DNA from: UBA2402 sp044371005
GTDB taxonomy: Bacteria > Planctomycetota > Phycisphaerae > Phycisphaerales > UBA1924
DNA: 55,781 nt
Assembly: GCA_044371005.1 (NCBI GenBank)
Contig: JBILUL010000013.1
Coordinates: 1 to 55,781 of the forward strand
Reading direction: 5' to 3'
Program-made: the position numbers and the translations under genes
Shown: in pieces, positions 1-7,923 of the stretch
Layout of the letters: every line of letters begins with the position of its first letter
Numbering within the stretch: position 1 is the first letter of the stretch
Notes under the pieces: model-generated
What the model saw: only the letters and a program-made list of their open reading frames with translations
What the model was told of the DNA's origin: nothing
Database searches by the model: none

Positions 1-32
1 TCTGCACCCTGTCAGGCGTGTCGATCACGCCT

Positions 33-324
33 TCTTCAGGCCCAGCGGGCCTGGAAGTGAGTCGCTTGGGGTGAAGCACGGCTTTGCGTGCGCCAACCTA
101 AGAAGGATCGCGAAAAGCGGACCGCACGCCAGAGGCGTGCAAGAAGAGTTCGTAACAACGTGATCGTCCGCGCCGCGTCAGCCAATAGACCAAACGCATC
201 GACGTTCACCAACGTGCACCCCTTTGCGGGGTGCCAGGAATTGGGCGACCGTGACCCGGGGTGGCGCACGCAAAGCCGTGCTTCACCCCGGGCTACCTCA
301 CGACCAGGCCTATCGGCCTGAAGA
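33..324. repeat. Hairpin-rich dispersed repeat element (copy 1)
   Basis: This gene-free stretch at the window start is built from nested palindromes. Positions 68-95 and 262-289 form a perfect 28-bp inverted repeat. Outside it, both ends carry a CAGGCC-n-GGCCTG type palindrome (about 36-53 and 303-321). Inside are smaller hairpins such as GCACGCC-aga-GGCGTGC (124-140) and one around 214-234. Read inward, its right end matches the right end of the element at 52186-52441: a GGCCTG palindrome, then a GCCCGGGGTG-like block. No credible ORF fits. I infer a non-coding REP/MITE-like repeat. It also lies just downstream of rsfS and may terminate transcription. Confidence 0.6.
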
Positions 325-358
325 GTGCGCGTTTCGCGGGAGAAGGTTGGCTGCGTGA

Positions 359-814
359 TTACCCGCCAAGACCGGCGTGATCGCGGCGCTTCTGGTCGGG
401 GCGTTCCCAGTCGACTCGGGGGGCATCGCCCCAGAGCGTTTCGAGGTCGTAGTGGGCCCGGACGTTGGGTTCGAACAGGTGCACCACGATGTCGACAAAG
501 TCGGCCAGCAGCCAGGTGGCGCGGTCGTCGGAGGTGGTGTGGAAGGGACGGAAATCGTTGCCTTCGCCCAGCTTCTCGACGTGATCAAGCACCGAGCGCA
601 TCTGCCGGTCGGAGGTGCCTGAGCCGATGAGGATGTAATCGCAGATCATGCTCTTGGCGCGGACATCCAGCACGATGACTTCCTCGCACTTGTCATCGAA
701 CATCAGACGCGCGGCATCGATGGCGAAGGCGGTGACCACCGCGGGATCGCTCTTTTTCCAGGAGCGGGGGGCAATCGGGGCTGCTTGGAGACTTTCCGGA
801 AGATCTTCGGGCAT
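359..814 (-). CDS. rsfS: Ribosomal silencing factor RsfS
   Basis: This 151-residue protein matches the RsfS/Iojap (DUF143) family, which binds ribosomal protein L14 and blocks joining of the 50S and 30S subunits during starvation. The family core runs from about residue 25 to 130 and includes the D-M-I-C-D-Y stretch, the GTSDRQ turn and the WLLADFVDIVVHLF segment. Length is slightly above the usual 105-130 because of a basic N-terminal extension. The start has no Shine-Dalgarno sequence, but a TACCAT hexamer sits 8 nt upstream, so the transcript may be leaderless. It is the last gene of a minus-strand run after the MBL hydrolase. Confidence 0.93.
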   Translation of the reverse strand: MPEDLPESLQAAPIAPRSWKKSDPAVVTAFAIDAARLMFDDKCEEVIVLDVRAKSMICDYILIGSGTSDRQMRSVLDHVEKLGEGNDFRPFHTTSDDRATWLLADFVDIVVHLFEPNVRAHYDLETLWGDAPRVDWERPDQKRRDHAGLGG

Positions 815-822
815 TGGGGGGA

Positions 823-828
823 ATGGTA
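823..828 (-). promoter_or_regulatory. Candidate -10 box of rsfS (leaderless type)
   Basis: TACCAT on the minus strand lies exactly 8 nt before the rsfS ATG, with no purine-rich ribosome site between. The same geometry recurs at other genes in the window. No convincing -35 at 17 bp. Confidence 0.4.
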
Positions 829-901
829 GGGGGTTCGCCGCGTCAAGAGCCTGAATTCGCAGAATGTCCCCGCCGCGGCGTTCGTCCCGCGATCAAGGCC
901 T

Positions 902-1756
902 TCAGGCGTTCCAGAGCGTGGTGCCGGGGCGAAGCAGGGTCGTCACCTCGCCGCGGCGGTGTTTGGACGGGTCCACGACCTTGATCCACGTCGTCGGCTC
1001 ATCCGGGCTCGATACCACGAGCGATGCCCCGTGAACGGCATGGGCTTCCTGAGCCACCTGGGGCTGGTTGCACTGCCTCGAAAGGTGCAGCAGCACCACG
1101 GTTTCTCTGGGTGCCATGCGGGCGACGGCCCGTGCCGATTCCTGGTTGCTCAGGTGGCCTTTGCCGCCCATGATGCGCTGCTTGAGGAAGTCTGGCCGGT
1201 TGCTGGCCAGTTGCATCTTGGGGCAGTAGTTGCTCTCGATGGCGAGAACATCGACGGCCTGCAGGTGATCGCACAGTTCCTGAGTCGGGCGGCCGGTGTC
1301 GGTGGCGTAGCCCAGGGTGCGGCCGCTCTCGGTGAACTCGAAGAGGAATGCCGCGGTGCCCAGATCGTCATGCGCCACCAGCAGCGGCTGCACCCGTACG
1401 CCCTGCACGGGTTCGAAGGGGCCACTATCGAAGACCTGGGTGTGCAGCGTCGTGGCACCGCAGCGATCGGCTCGGCCTCGGTGGCGTTTGTGCAGGTGCA
1501 GCGTCGTGCCTTCCGGGCGATCGTTCATCCAGCCTGAATGCCAGTGATCGATGTCGAGGTGCGTGAGCAGGATGTGATCGATGCGCTCGTCGCCGTGGCC
1601 GATCTCTCGAAGATGCCGGCGCGTCCGCCGCGGCGAGAGTCCGGCATCAATCAGCAGCGTGCACTTCTCGAGACCCCGGCGCAGACTGAGCAGCGAGCAG
1701 TTCCCGCTGGAGCTGCTCGAAAGAACACAGAGACTGACCTCAAGTGGTGCAGACAC
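902..1756 (-). CDS. MBL-fold metallo-hydrolase, WalJ/YycJ-like
   Basis: This 284-residue metallo-beta-lactamase-fold protein resembles the YycJ/WalJ hydrolases. It shows SSSSSGNC near residues 13-20, the metal-binding loop with H66, D68, D70, H71 and H73, GYATDTGRP around residue 148, AIESNY around 173, and a GKGHLSNQES His block. These are the landmarks of the YycJ branch (a candidate nuclease or regulator of envelope and DNA metabolism). In the usual HxHxDH motif the second His is replaced by Asp here (HLDIDH), so metal binding may be altered. The start is GTG at 1756 (V-S-A-P-L-E). The exact substrate is unknown. It lies between lpxA and rsfS on the same strand. Confidence 0.8.
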   Translation of the reverse strand: MSAPLEVSLCVLSSSSSGNCSLLSLRRGLEKCTLLIDAGLSPRRTRRHLREIGHGDERIDHILLTHLDIDHWHSGWMNDRPEGTTLHLHKRHRGRADRCGATTLHTQVFDSGPFEPVQGVRVQPLLVAHDDLGTAAFLFEFTESGRTLGYATDTGRPTQELCDHLQAVDVLAIESNYCPKMQLASNRPDFLKQRIMGGKGHLSNQESARAVARMAPRETVVLLHLSRQCNQPQVAQEAHAVHGASLVVSSPDEPTTWIKVVDPSKHRRGEVTTLLRPGTTLWNA

Positions 1757-1794
1757 GTTGAAGAATGCGGAAGGAAGAGGAGGGGGTGGCGAGC

Positions 1795-2607
1795 TTATTC
1801 GGAATCTTCGGAATCGCCGCCAGCGCGGCCCCGGGCGATGGGGCGGGTGGCGGTGGCGACGAAGTCGGCCTGTTCCATGACCAGGGCGCAGTCCTTGCCG
1901 CGTGCGCGGAGTTCGGCGAGCATTTCGGGCTTGGTGAGATTGCGGCGGAAGACATGCCAGAAGGCGCGGCGGACGGCGGTGATGTCATCGCGCGAGACGC
2001 CCGAGCGGCGCAGGCCCACGAGGTTGATGGTGGAGATGCGATTGCGATCGCTGACGACGCAGAAGGGCGGGACATCCATGGAGACGCCGCAGTTGCCGGT
2101 CATGAAGGCCATGCGGCCCATGCGGACGAACTGGTGCAGCGCGGTGTTGCCGCTCATGATGACGTTGTCGCCCAGCGAGGAGTGGCCGCCGAGCATGGAG
2201 CTGTTGGCCAGGATGCAGCCGTTGCCGATGGTGGCATCGTGGCCGGCGTGGCAGGCGACCATCATCATGACTTTGTTGCCGATGCGAGTGGGCTTGTCGA
2301 GCTTGGTCGCGGCGTGAAGCGTGACGTGTTCGCGAAGGATGGTGTCTTCACCGACGGTGACGCCCGCGGTGGGATCGCCGAGCTTGAACTTGTAGTCCTG
2401 GCCGGGGAACCCGACGCAGCAGCCCGGGTACAGGATCGTGCGGGCACCGATGCTGACCGGCCCGGAGATGTTCACATGCGAGATCAGGCGGACATTCTCA
2501 GCGAGCGTGACCTTGCCCGAAATGATGCAGTGCGGACCGATGTCGACCCCGTCGGCGAGCTGTGCTTCGGGGCTGACGATCGCGGTGGGATGGATGGTGA
2601 TGGCCAT
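1795..2607 (-). CDS. lpxA: Acyl-ACP--UDP-N-acetylglucosamine O-acyltransferase (LpxA)
   Basis: LpxA catalyses the first step of lipid A synthesis, moving a 3-hydroxyacyl chain from ACP to UDP-GlcNAc in the cytoplasm. The 270-residue protein has the left-handed beta-helix hexapeptide repeats from about residue 5 to 190 and a helical C-terminus. The signature A-C-H-A-G-H-D gives H120 and H123; H123 matches the catalytic His of E. coli LpxA (H125). I start at MAITIHPTA (2607): the LpxA homology begins here, and a TAGGAT hexamer lies 8 nt upstream. A longer reading frame from 2631 adds only eight non-conserved residues. Presence of lpxA implies an LPS-type outer membrane. Confidence 0.93.
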   Translation of the reverse strand: MAITIHPTAIVSPEAQLADGVDIGPHCIISGKVTLAENVRLISHVNISGPVSIGARTILYPGCCVGFPGQDYKFKLGDPTAGVTVGEDTILREHVTLHAATKLDKPTRIGNKVMMMVACHAGHDATIGNGCILANSSMLGGHSSLGDNVIMSGNTALHQFVRMGRMAFMTGNCGVSMDVPPFCVVSDRNRISTINLVGLRRSGVSRDDITAVRRAFWHVFRRNLTKPEMLAELRARGKDCALVMEQADFVATATRPIARGRAGGDSEDSE

Positions 2608-2615
2608 GGACTGCA

Positions 2616-2621
2616 ATCCTA
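2616..2621 (-). promoter_or_regulatory. Candidate -10 box of lpxA (leaderless type)
   Basis: TAGGAT on the minus strand, 8 nt before the lpxA ATG at 2607. No Shine-Dalgarno between. Confidence 0.4.
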
Positions 2622-2710
2622 GGGAGTGCACCGATCAGAAGCCGAAGCGGGGGTGTACGCGGGCGTCCAACATGCGGGCCGGTCCTTTGGCGCTCAGGCG
2701 AGTCTGGGGA

Positions 2711-2760
2711 AAGGCGGAAAGAACATGGATGGACAGGATGGACAGGATAAGGAGGGGGAG
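2711..2760 (+). repeat. MDGQDGQD-type repeat box A
   Basis: Two tandem copies of the heptamer-like unit ATGGACAGG follow a GGCGGAAAGAACATGG flank (2713-2728). Translated in one frame it gives N-M-D-G-Q-D-G-Q-D. Boxes B (2883), C (2998, inverted) and D (3165, inverted) are related. The rest of 2608-3026 holds nothing I recognise. Confidence 0.75.
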
Positions 2761-2882
2761 AGAGTCGGAATTGGGGAAAGGCATGAGAGGTTGTTTTCGG
2801 CAGCATTTTGTGCCGCTTTTATGCCGCCATTTCATCCTCCCGGTCATGCCATGTCATTTCGAATTTCTAGCAAGGTCGGGAA

Positions 2883-2925
2883 ACGGCGGAAGGAACATGG
2901 ATGGACAGCATAAAGAGGCGGAGGG
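2883..2925 (+). repeat. MDGQDGQD-type repeat box B (shortened)
   Basis: Same orientation and flank as box A (GGCGGAAGGAACATGG, 2885-2900) but with only one full ATGGACAG unit before it diverges into an A/G-rich tail like that of box A. Confidence 0.65.
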
Positions 2926-2997
2926 AGGGATGTTCGGGTATAAGGAATGAGAAGGTCACGGCCGCCAGAGCTCTCTCATGCTTTTTCCCGTTTCCCC

Positions 2998-3066
2998 ATC
3001 CTGTCCATCCTGTCCATCCATGTTGATCATCTTGGTGAATCACTTGCATTCGATATGCGGGGTGAA
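2998..3066 (-). repeat. Repeat box C plus degenerate copy of the GxxExxY gene 3' end
   Basis: On the minus strand this reads as a decayed copy of 3165-3237: the last codons of the GxxExxY core (P-R-I-...), then the GGATGGACAGGAT box. It shares the box and the GGTGAATC-CTTG-CGAT skeleton with the intact copy, but has substitutions and a small length change that puts the coding part out of register. The current ORF stop (3027) lies inside it. Confidence 0.7.
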
Positions 3067-3590
3067 GGATCAGTCGTAGAGCGAGTTGTTGACTTGTCTG
3101 CTGGCAGCGCGTCGTTTCCAACAGAACTCTGTGCTGTTTTCGTTTCAGGATGCCCCCTTCCCCAATCCTGTCCATCCTGTCTATCCATGTTTTTCCTCCT
3201 GGTGAATCTCTTGTACTCGATGCGTGGGGCACCGAAGTTGATGAGCAGGCCGACCGGCATGCCGGTGGCATTGAGGTAGTTGATGACCTGAGCCTGATGT
3301 TCAGGCACGAGTGCCTTGACGGCCTTGAGTTCGACGATCACGCATTGCTCCACCAGGAGGTCAGCGCAGAAATCGCCGACATTGTGACCACGAAAGGTCA
3401 CAGCGACGGGCTGTTGTCGCGTGACGCTTAGATCTTTCTGGGCGAGCGCAATGATCATCGCCCGCTCGTAGACAGACTCGACAAAGCCCGTCCCGAGTTC
3501 CTTTGCCACTTCGAACGCGCAGGAAAGGACTGCGCCCGTGAGCTCCATATGCGTCATCGACGCGGGCTCGATCCGTTCTGAGCTTCCCAT
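3027..3590 (-). CDS. GxxExxY protein, PD-(D/E)XK-like (PDDEXK_3)
   Basis: This is a 187-residue member of the GxxExxY family (Pfam PDDEXK_3, a predicted PD-(D/E)XK nuclease-like fold). The name motif G-F-V-E-S-V-Y lies near residue 35. A-D-L-L-V-E followed by V-I-V-E-L-K-A gives the D...ExK catalytic-like set. The conserved core ends with F-G-A-P-R-I-E-Y-K-R-F. Homologues usually stop near there (about 125 residues). Here the frame continues through a repeat box (N-M-D-R-Q-D-G-Q-D) and into a second degenerate 3' end, so the last 60 or so residues look added. I start at 3590 because GGAGGAAGG lies 7 nt upstream. Function of the family is not established. Confidence 0.82.
   Translation of the reverse strand: MGSSERIEPASMTHMELTGAVLSCAFEVAKELGTGFVESVYERAMIIALAQKDLSVTRQQPVAVTFRGHNVGDFCADLLVEQCVIVELKAVKALVPEHQAQVINYLNATGMPVGLLINFGAPRIEYKRFTRRKNMDRQDGQDWGRGHPETKTAQSSVGNDALPADKSTTRSTTDPSPRISNASDSPR
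3165..3237 (-). repeat. Repeat box D with the 3' end of the GxxExxY core
   Basis: On the minus strand the end of the conserved GxxExxY core runs straight into the repeat box (3165-3189), which encodes N-M-D-R-Q-D-G-Q-D. The whole 73-bp segment is repeated in degenerate form at 2998-3066. Confidence 0.75.
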
Positions 3591-3817
3591 GTCTGTTCCT
3601 TCCTCCGCCGCGATTTGGTCAAGGTGGTGCGAGTGCAGTGGATCAGTCGGCATCGTACATACCCCGAACGGAAGTCGGGTTCACACACTGTTCCGCATGA
3701 ACCGGGGAGTCCCCGCAGGCGTATCTGCGAGGTGGCTGGCAGGCTTGTGGAAATCGACCCCTCCCGCGCGTCGATAGACTTGGGGCCGGTATCCACCTTT
3801 TAGAGAGACATTCAATC

Positions 3818-5647
<1,830 letters not shown>

Positions 5648-5677
5648 GTCGACCATCGAATCTCCAAGCTCTCTCAG

Positions 5678-5701
5678 ACGCCGCCGGACAGGCGGCGTTT
5701 T
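5678..5701 (+). terminator. Intrinsic terminator of glmS
   Basis: Perfect 8-bp stem ACGCCGCC/GGCGGCGT with loop GGACA, running into TTTT, 30 nt after the glmS stop. Confidence 0.88.
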
Positions 5702-6222
5702 CATGCGCTGATGGGTTGCCGGGCTGGTTCCGATTGCCCCGGGGAACAGGTGCGAAGGGCGAGGGGGCAAGAGGGAGCGGGGGGAATCGTGACAGGCGTT
5801 GAGGGGCTGGGTGGGGGGGCAATAACTCCCCAACCGGCGTACTTCGCGCGCCTGGGGTCGCGGCGGGTCTATCTCAGGAGATGAGACTCGTCGCCTATGT
5901 GAGGCGTACCGGGGAGACTTCATGTTTGCCATGCTTGCAGGTCTGACAGAACCACTTGGAAAGCTCTTTCTGCCCCGACGGCGTCGTGGGATGTGGGAAG
6001 GGCGGCGGGAGACCTCGCTCCGCGCCGCGTTGCCGCGGCGTGCCAGTCAAGTCGTCGTCGCCAGCCACGCCGGACCGGCGGTGCGGCCAAGCCGCGTCGG
6101 GCCGAGTGCAGCGGGGGGTGCAGGAGCGGGGGCGGGAGTGGGGTTGGAACGGGGACGATTGAGGACGAGCGTGATTCGGGGCGGACTTGGCGTGGGGGGA
6201 GTGGGGGGGCAACTACTTGGGG
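5702..6222. other. Gene-free stretch before the sigma factor
   Basis: G-rich, low-complexity sequence. An open frame from 5922 joins the sigma factor in phase and has GGGGAG 6 nt upstream, but its product is Arg/Gly/Ala-rich with no recognisable domain. I see no other gene or RNA. Confidence 0.5.
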
Positions 6223-6228
6223 TACCAT
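6223..6228 (+). promoter_or_regulatory. Candidate -10 box of the sigma factor gene (leaderless type)
   Basis: TACCAT exactly 8 nt before the ATG at 6237, the same geometry as at rsfS. It supports 6237 rather than 6231 or 5922 as the start. Confidence 0.42.
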
Positions 6229-6236
6229 CCATGCGC

Positions 6237-6959
6237 ATGGCCGAAGGCAGTACCAAACCCGATGTGTTCCCGCTTACCCGAGGAACTTGGATTGCGGACC
6301 GTATCCACCAGGGGGATGTGGGCCGCCGCGAGATCAATCACCACGTGATGTCGGTCTATCAGTGGCCGCTGACGGTGTACTTCAAGGGCACACGCGACCG
6401 CTATCTGGGCGACCCGGATGAAGTGGTGCAGGGCTTCTTTGCCAGTCGCCTGGCGAGGCCGACGTTCTTCACCGACTGGAAGGCCAGCGGGAAGCGACTG
6501 CGGCACTGGCTGATCAACGGCTTTTGCTTCTACCTCAAGGAACTGCACCGCGAGCGCGTTCGCAACGAGCGGGGCAGCGGGGCGGAGATGCCCGAGCCGG
6601 CGTATGAAGAAGAAGAGGCAGCACGCGGCATGGACAGCGTCTTCCTCCGCGGCGTGGTGCGTCGTGCGATGCTCGAAGCCAGTCAGATGTGCGAACGTCA
6701 GGGTCTGAGCGAGCACTTCCGCATCTTCGAGGCGCACTTCTATCTTGATCAGCCGTATGAGGCAATCGCCACGGTCTTCAATGTCGATCCCACGCGTGCC
6801 GCGGTGATGGCACGCACGGCCAACCGCAAGTTTCAGTCCGCGCTGCGCGAGTTGTTCCTCCGAGATGGTGTCGATGCCGACCGCATCGATGACGAGATCG
6901 GCAACCTGCTGCGGATCGCGGGTGTTGCGGGCAAGAAAGTCGCACAGGAGGCCCCATGA
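6237..6959 (+). CDS. ECF-like RNA polymerase sigma factor
   Basis: This 240-residue protein has the layout of an extracytoplasmic-function sigma factor of the planctomycete type. A sigma-2-like region (about residues 30-105) contains V-Y-Q-W-P-L-T-V-Y-F and D-P-D-E-V-V-Q-G-F-F-A-S, followed by L-R-H-W-L-I-N-G-F. A sigma-4-like helix-turn-helix (about 160-215) contains Y-E-A-I-A-T-V-F-N-V-D-P-T-R. An acidic linker (Y-E-E-E-E-A-A) joins them. The start at 6237 is inferred from the TACCAT box 8 nt upstream; 6231 (M-R-M) is equally in frame. The stop overlaps the next start by 4 nt (ATGA). The kinase array lies 1 kb downstream; planctomycete ECF factors are often linked to Ser/Thr kinases. Confidence 0.78.
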   Translation: MAEGSTKPDVFPLTRGTWIADRIHQGDVGRREINHHVMSVYQWPLTVYFKGTRDRYLGDPDEVVQGFFASRLARPTFFTDWKASGKRLRHWLINGFCFYLKELHRERVRNERGSGAEMPEPAYEEEEAARGMDSVFLRGVVRRAMLEASQMCERQGLSEHFRIFEAHFYLDQPYEAIATVFNVDPTRAAVMARTANRKFQSALRELFLRDGVDADRIDDEIGNLLRIAGVAGKKVAQEAP

Positions 6960-7441
6960 ACAACGAATCATTCGCCATCGATTCGCGGCAGGGGTATGAC
7001 GACATCAGCCAGGACCAGGCGAGCGCGATGCTGCGACTGGGATTGCCCGGTCCGCGCAATGCCGCGGATGATCTGGTGAACCACCTCGAATCGGCCGATG
7101 GCGTGGCGTGGCTGCGGGGTCTGTTTGCCAATGAACCCTTCAGTCTGCTGAAGGTGACCCAGGCCCAGATTCTGGGCGGGGCCATGAGCCTTGAATCGCT
7201 GACGATGCTCAAGGACCGGGGCAAGGAGATGGTGAAGCGTCCTCAGACGCGTTCAGCGTATCTGGCGGGCCTCGCGGCGTATTACCTGGGCATCGCCGCG
7301 GCACTGCGCGATCACAAGGCATGCATCACCCGCACGCCTCGCCCGGAACTCAATCAGATTCTGATTGAGTTGGCTTCGGTGACCTCGGAGCAGTGGAAGG
7401 AACTGTTCATGCACGCCGCGGCGGTGCCTGTGGCTGCGTGA
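6956..7441 (+). CDS. Conserved-looking small protein coupled to the sigma factor
   Basis: I do not recognise this 161-residue protein. It is predicted soluble and largely helical, with no signal peptide or clear membrane segment; the most hydrophobic part is A-Y-L-A-G-L-A-A-Y-Y-L-G-I-A-A-A-L around residues 101-117. Its start overlaps the sigma factor stop by 4 nt (ATGA), so the two are translationally coupled. That arrangement is typical of regulators of the upstream sigma factor, but nothing in the sequence proves an anti-sigma role. Two hairpins follow, the first ending in TTTT at 7488. Confidence 0.75.
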   Translation: MNNESFAIDSRQGYDDISQDQASAMLRLGLPGPRNAADDLVNHLESADGVAWLRGLFANEPFSLLKVTQAQILGGAMSLESLTMLKDRGKEMVKRPQTRSAYLAGLAAYYLGIAAALRDHKACITRTPRPELNQILIELASVTSEQWKELFMHAAAVPVAA

Positions 7442-7465
7442 TGTGCGACCAGACCCGAAACGTGG

Positions 7466-7514
7466 CACGGCGCTCCGAGCCGTGTTTTCATGTCCCGTGG
7501 CTCTCCGAGCCACG
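7466..7514. repeat. Paired REP-like palindromes, first one a probable terminator
   Basis: Two adjacent hairpins share the core CTCCGAGCC. The first pairs CACGGC (7466-7471) with GCCGTG (7479-7484) and runs into TTTT (7485-7488). The second pairs CGTGGCT (7496-7502) with AGCCACG (7508-7514). They start 24 nt after the stop of the sigma-factor partner gene, so the first probably terminates that operon. Confidence 0.7.
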
Positions 7515-7617
7515 TCGGCGAATCTCGTGCCCGCGTGCATTGATGTTCACAAGTCACCACGGATGAAGCCCAGCGGGTCCATTGGTGCAAAGAAGCACCT
7601 CAAAACCGGCAGCAGCT

Positions 7618-7659
7618 AAAGTGCCACCGATTCCCGGCTTCGGAATCGGTGGCACTTTT
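7618..7659 (+). terminator. Strong 17-bp hairpin followed by T run
   Basis: AAAGTGCCACCGATTCC pairs perfectly with GGAATCGGTGGCACTTT across a 7-nt loop (7635-7641) and ends in TTTT. It could terminate read-through into the kinase array on either strand, or be another dispersed palindrome. Nothing else is recognised in 7515-7840. Confidence 0.75.
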
Positions 7660-7840
7660 CGCTTTCGACGGGGTCGGTGTTCACGGTCGGCTTGATGCGA
7701 TTCTCGGGAAGCCGGTCCCTGTGCCGGGTTTGGCGACGCTGGTGCAGGGTCGTGCTCGCTGCAATCGCAGACGCTGCGGACCTGGTGAGTGAGTATGCAC
7801 AATGAAAGTGAATCGCTGTGAGACAGGTTCAAGTCAGCCG

Positions 7841-7923
7841 CTCGTCCAACCTACGATCGTGCCGCCGCGCAATCGTGGCAAGGAGGGAGGTAGCGACAGA
7901 AAGCAATCGGAGATCCCGCGGCG
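7841..7923 (+). promoter_or_regulatory. Shared leader of kinase 1
   Basis: Begins with CTCGTCCAACCTAC, 83 nt before the start codon, and ends with CGGAGATCCCGCGGCG before ATG. The same start and end blocks at the same distance precede the other three kinases. The middle differs but can still form a hairpin (ACGAT/ATCGT). Confidence 0.5.

Noticed and set aside
2626..2913. 95-codon frame through repeat boxes A and B
   Set aside because: It consists mostly of translated repeat box and has no ribosome site or conserved domain.
3654..3817. glmS ribozyme upstream of glmS
   Set aside because: The space is only 164 bp, the ribozyme is a Gram-positive feature, and its conserved core is not visible.
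5922..6236. N-terminal extension of the sigma factor from an ATG with a good GGGGAG upstream
   Set aside because: The extra 105 residues are Arg/Gly/Ala-rich with no domain, and a TACCAT box 8 nt before 6237 fits the local start pattern better.
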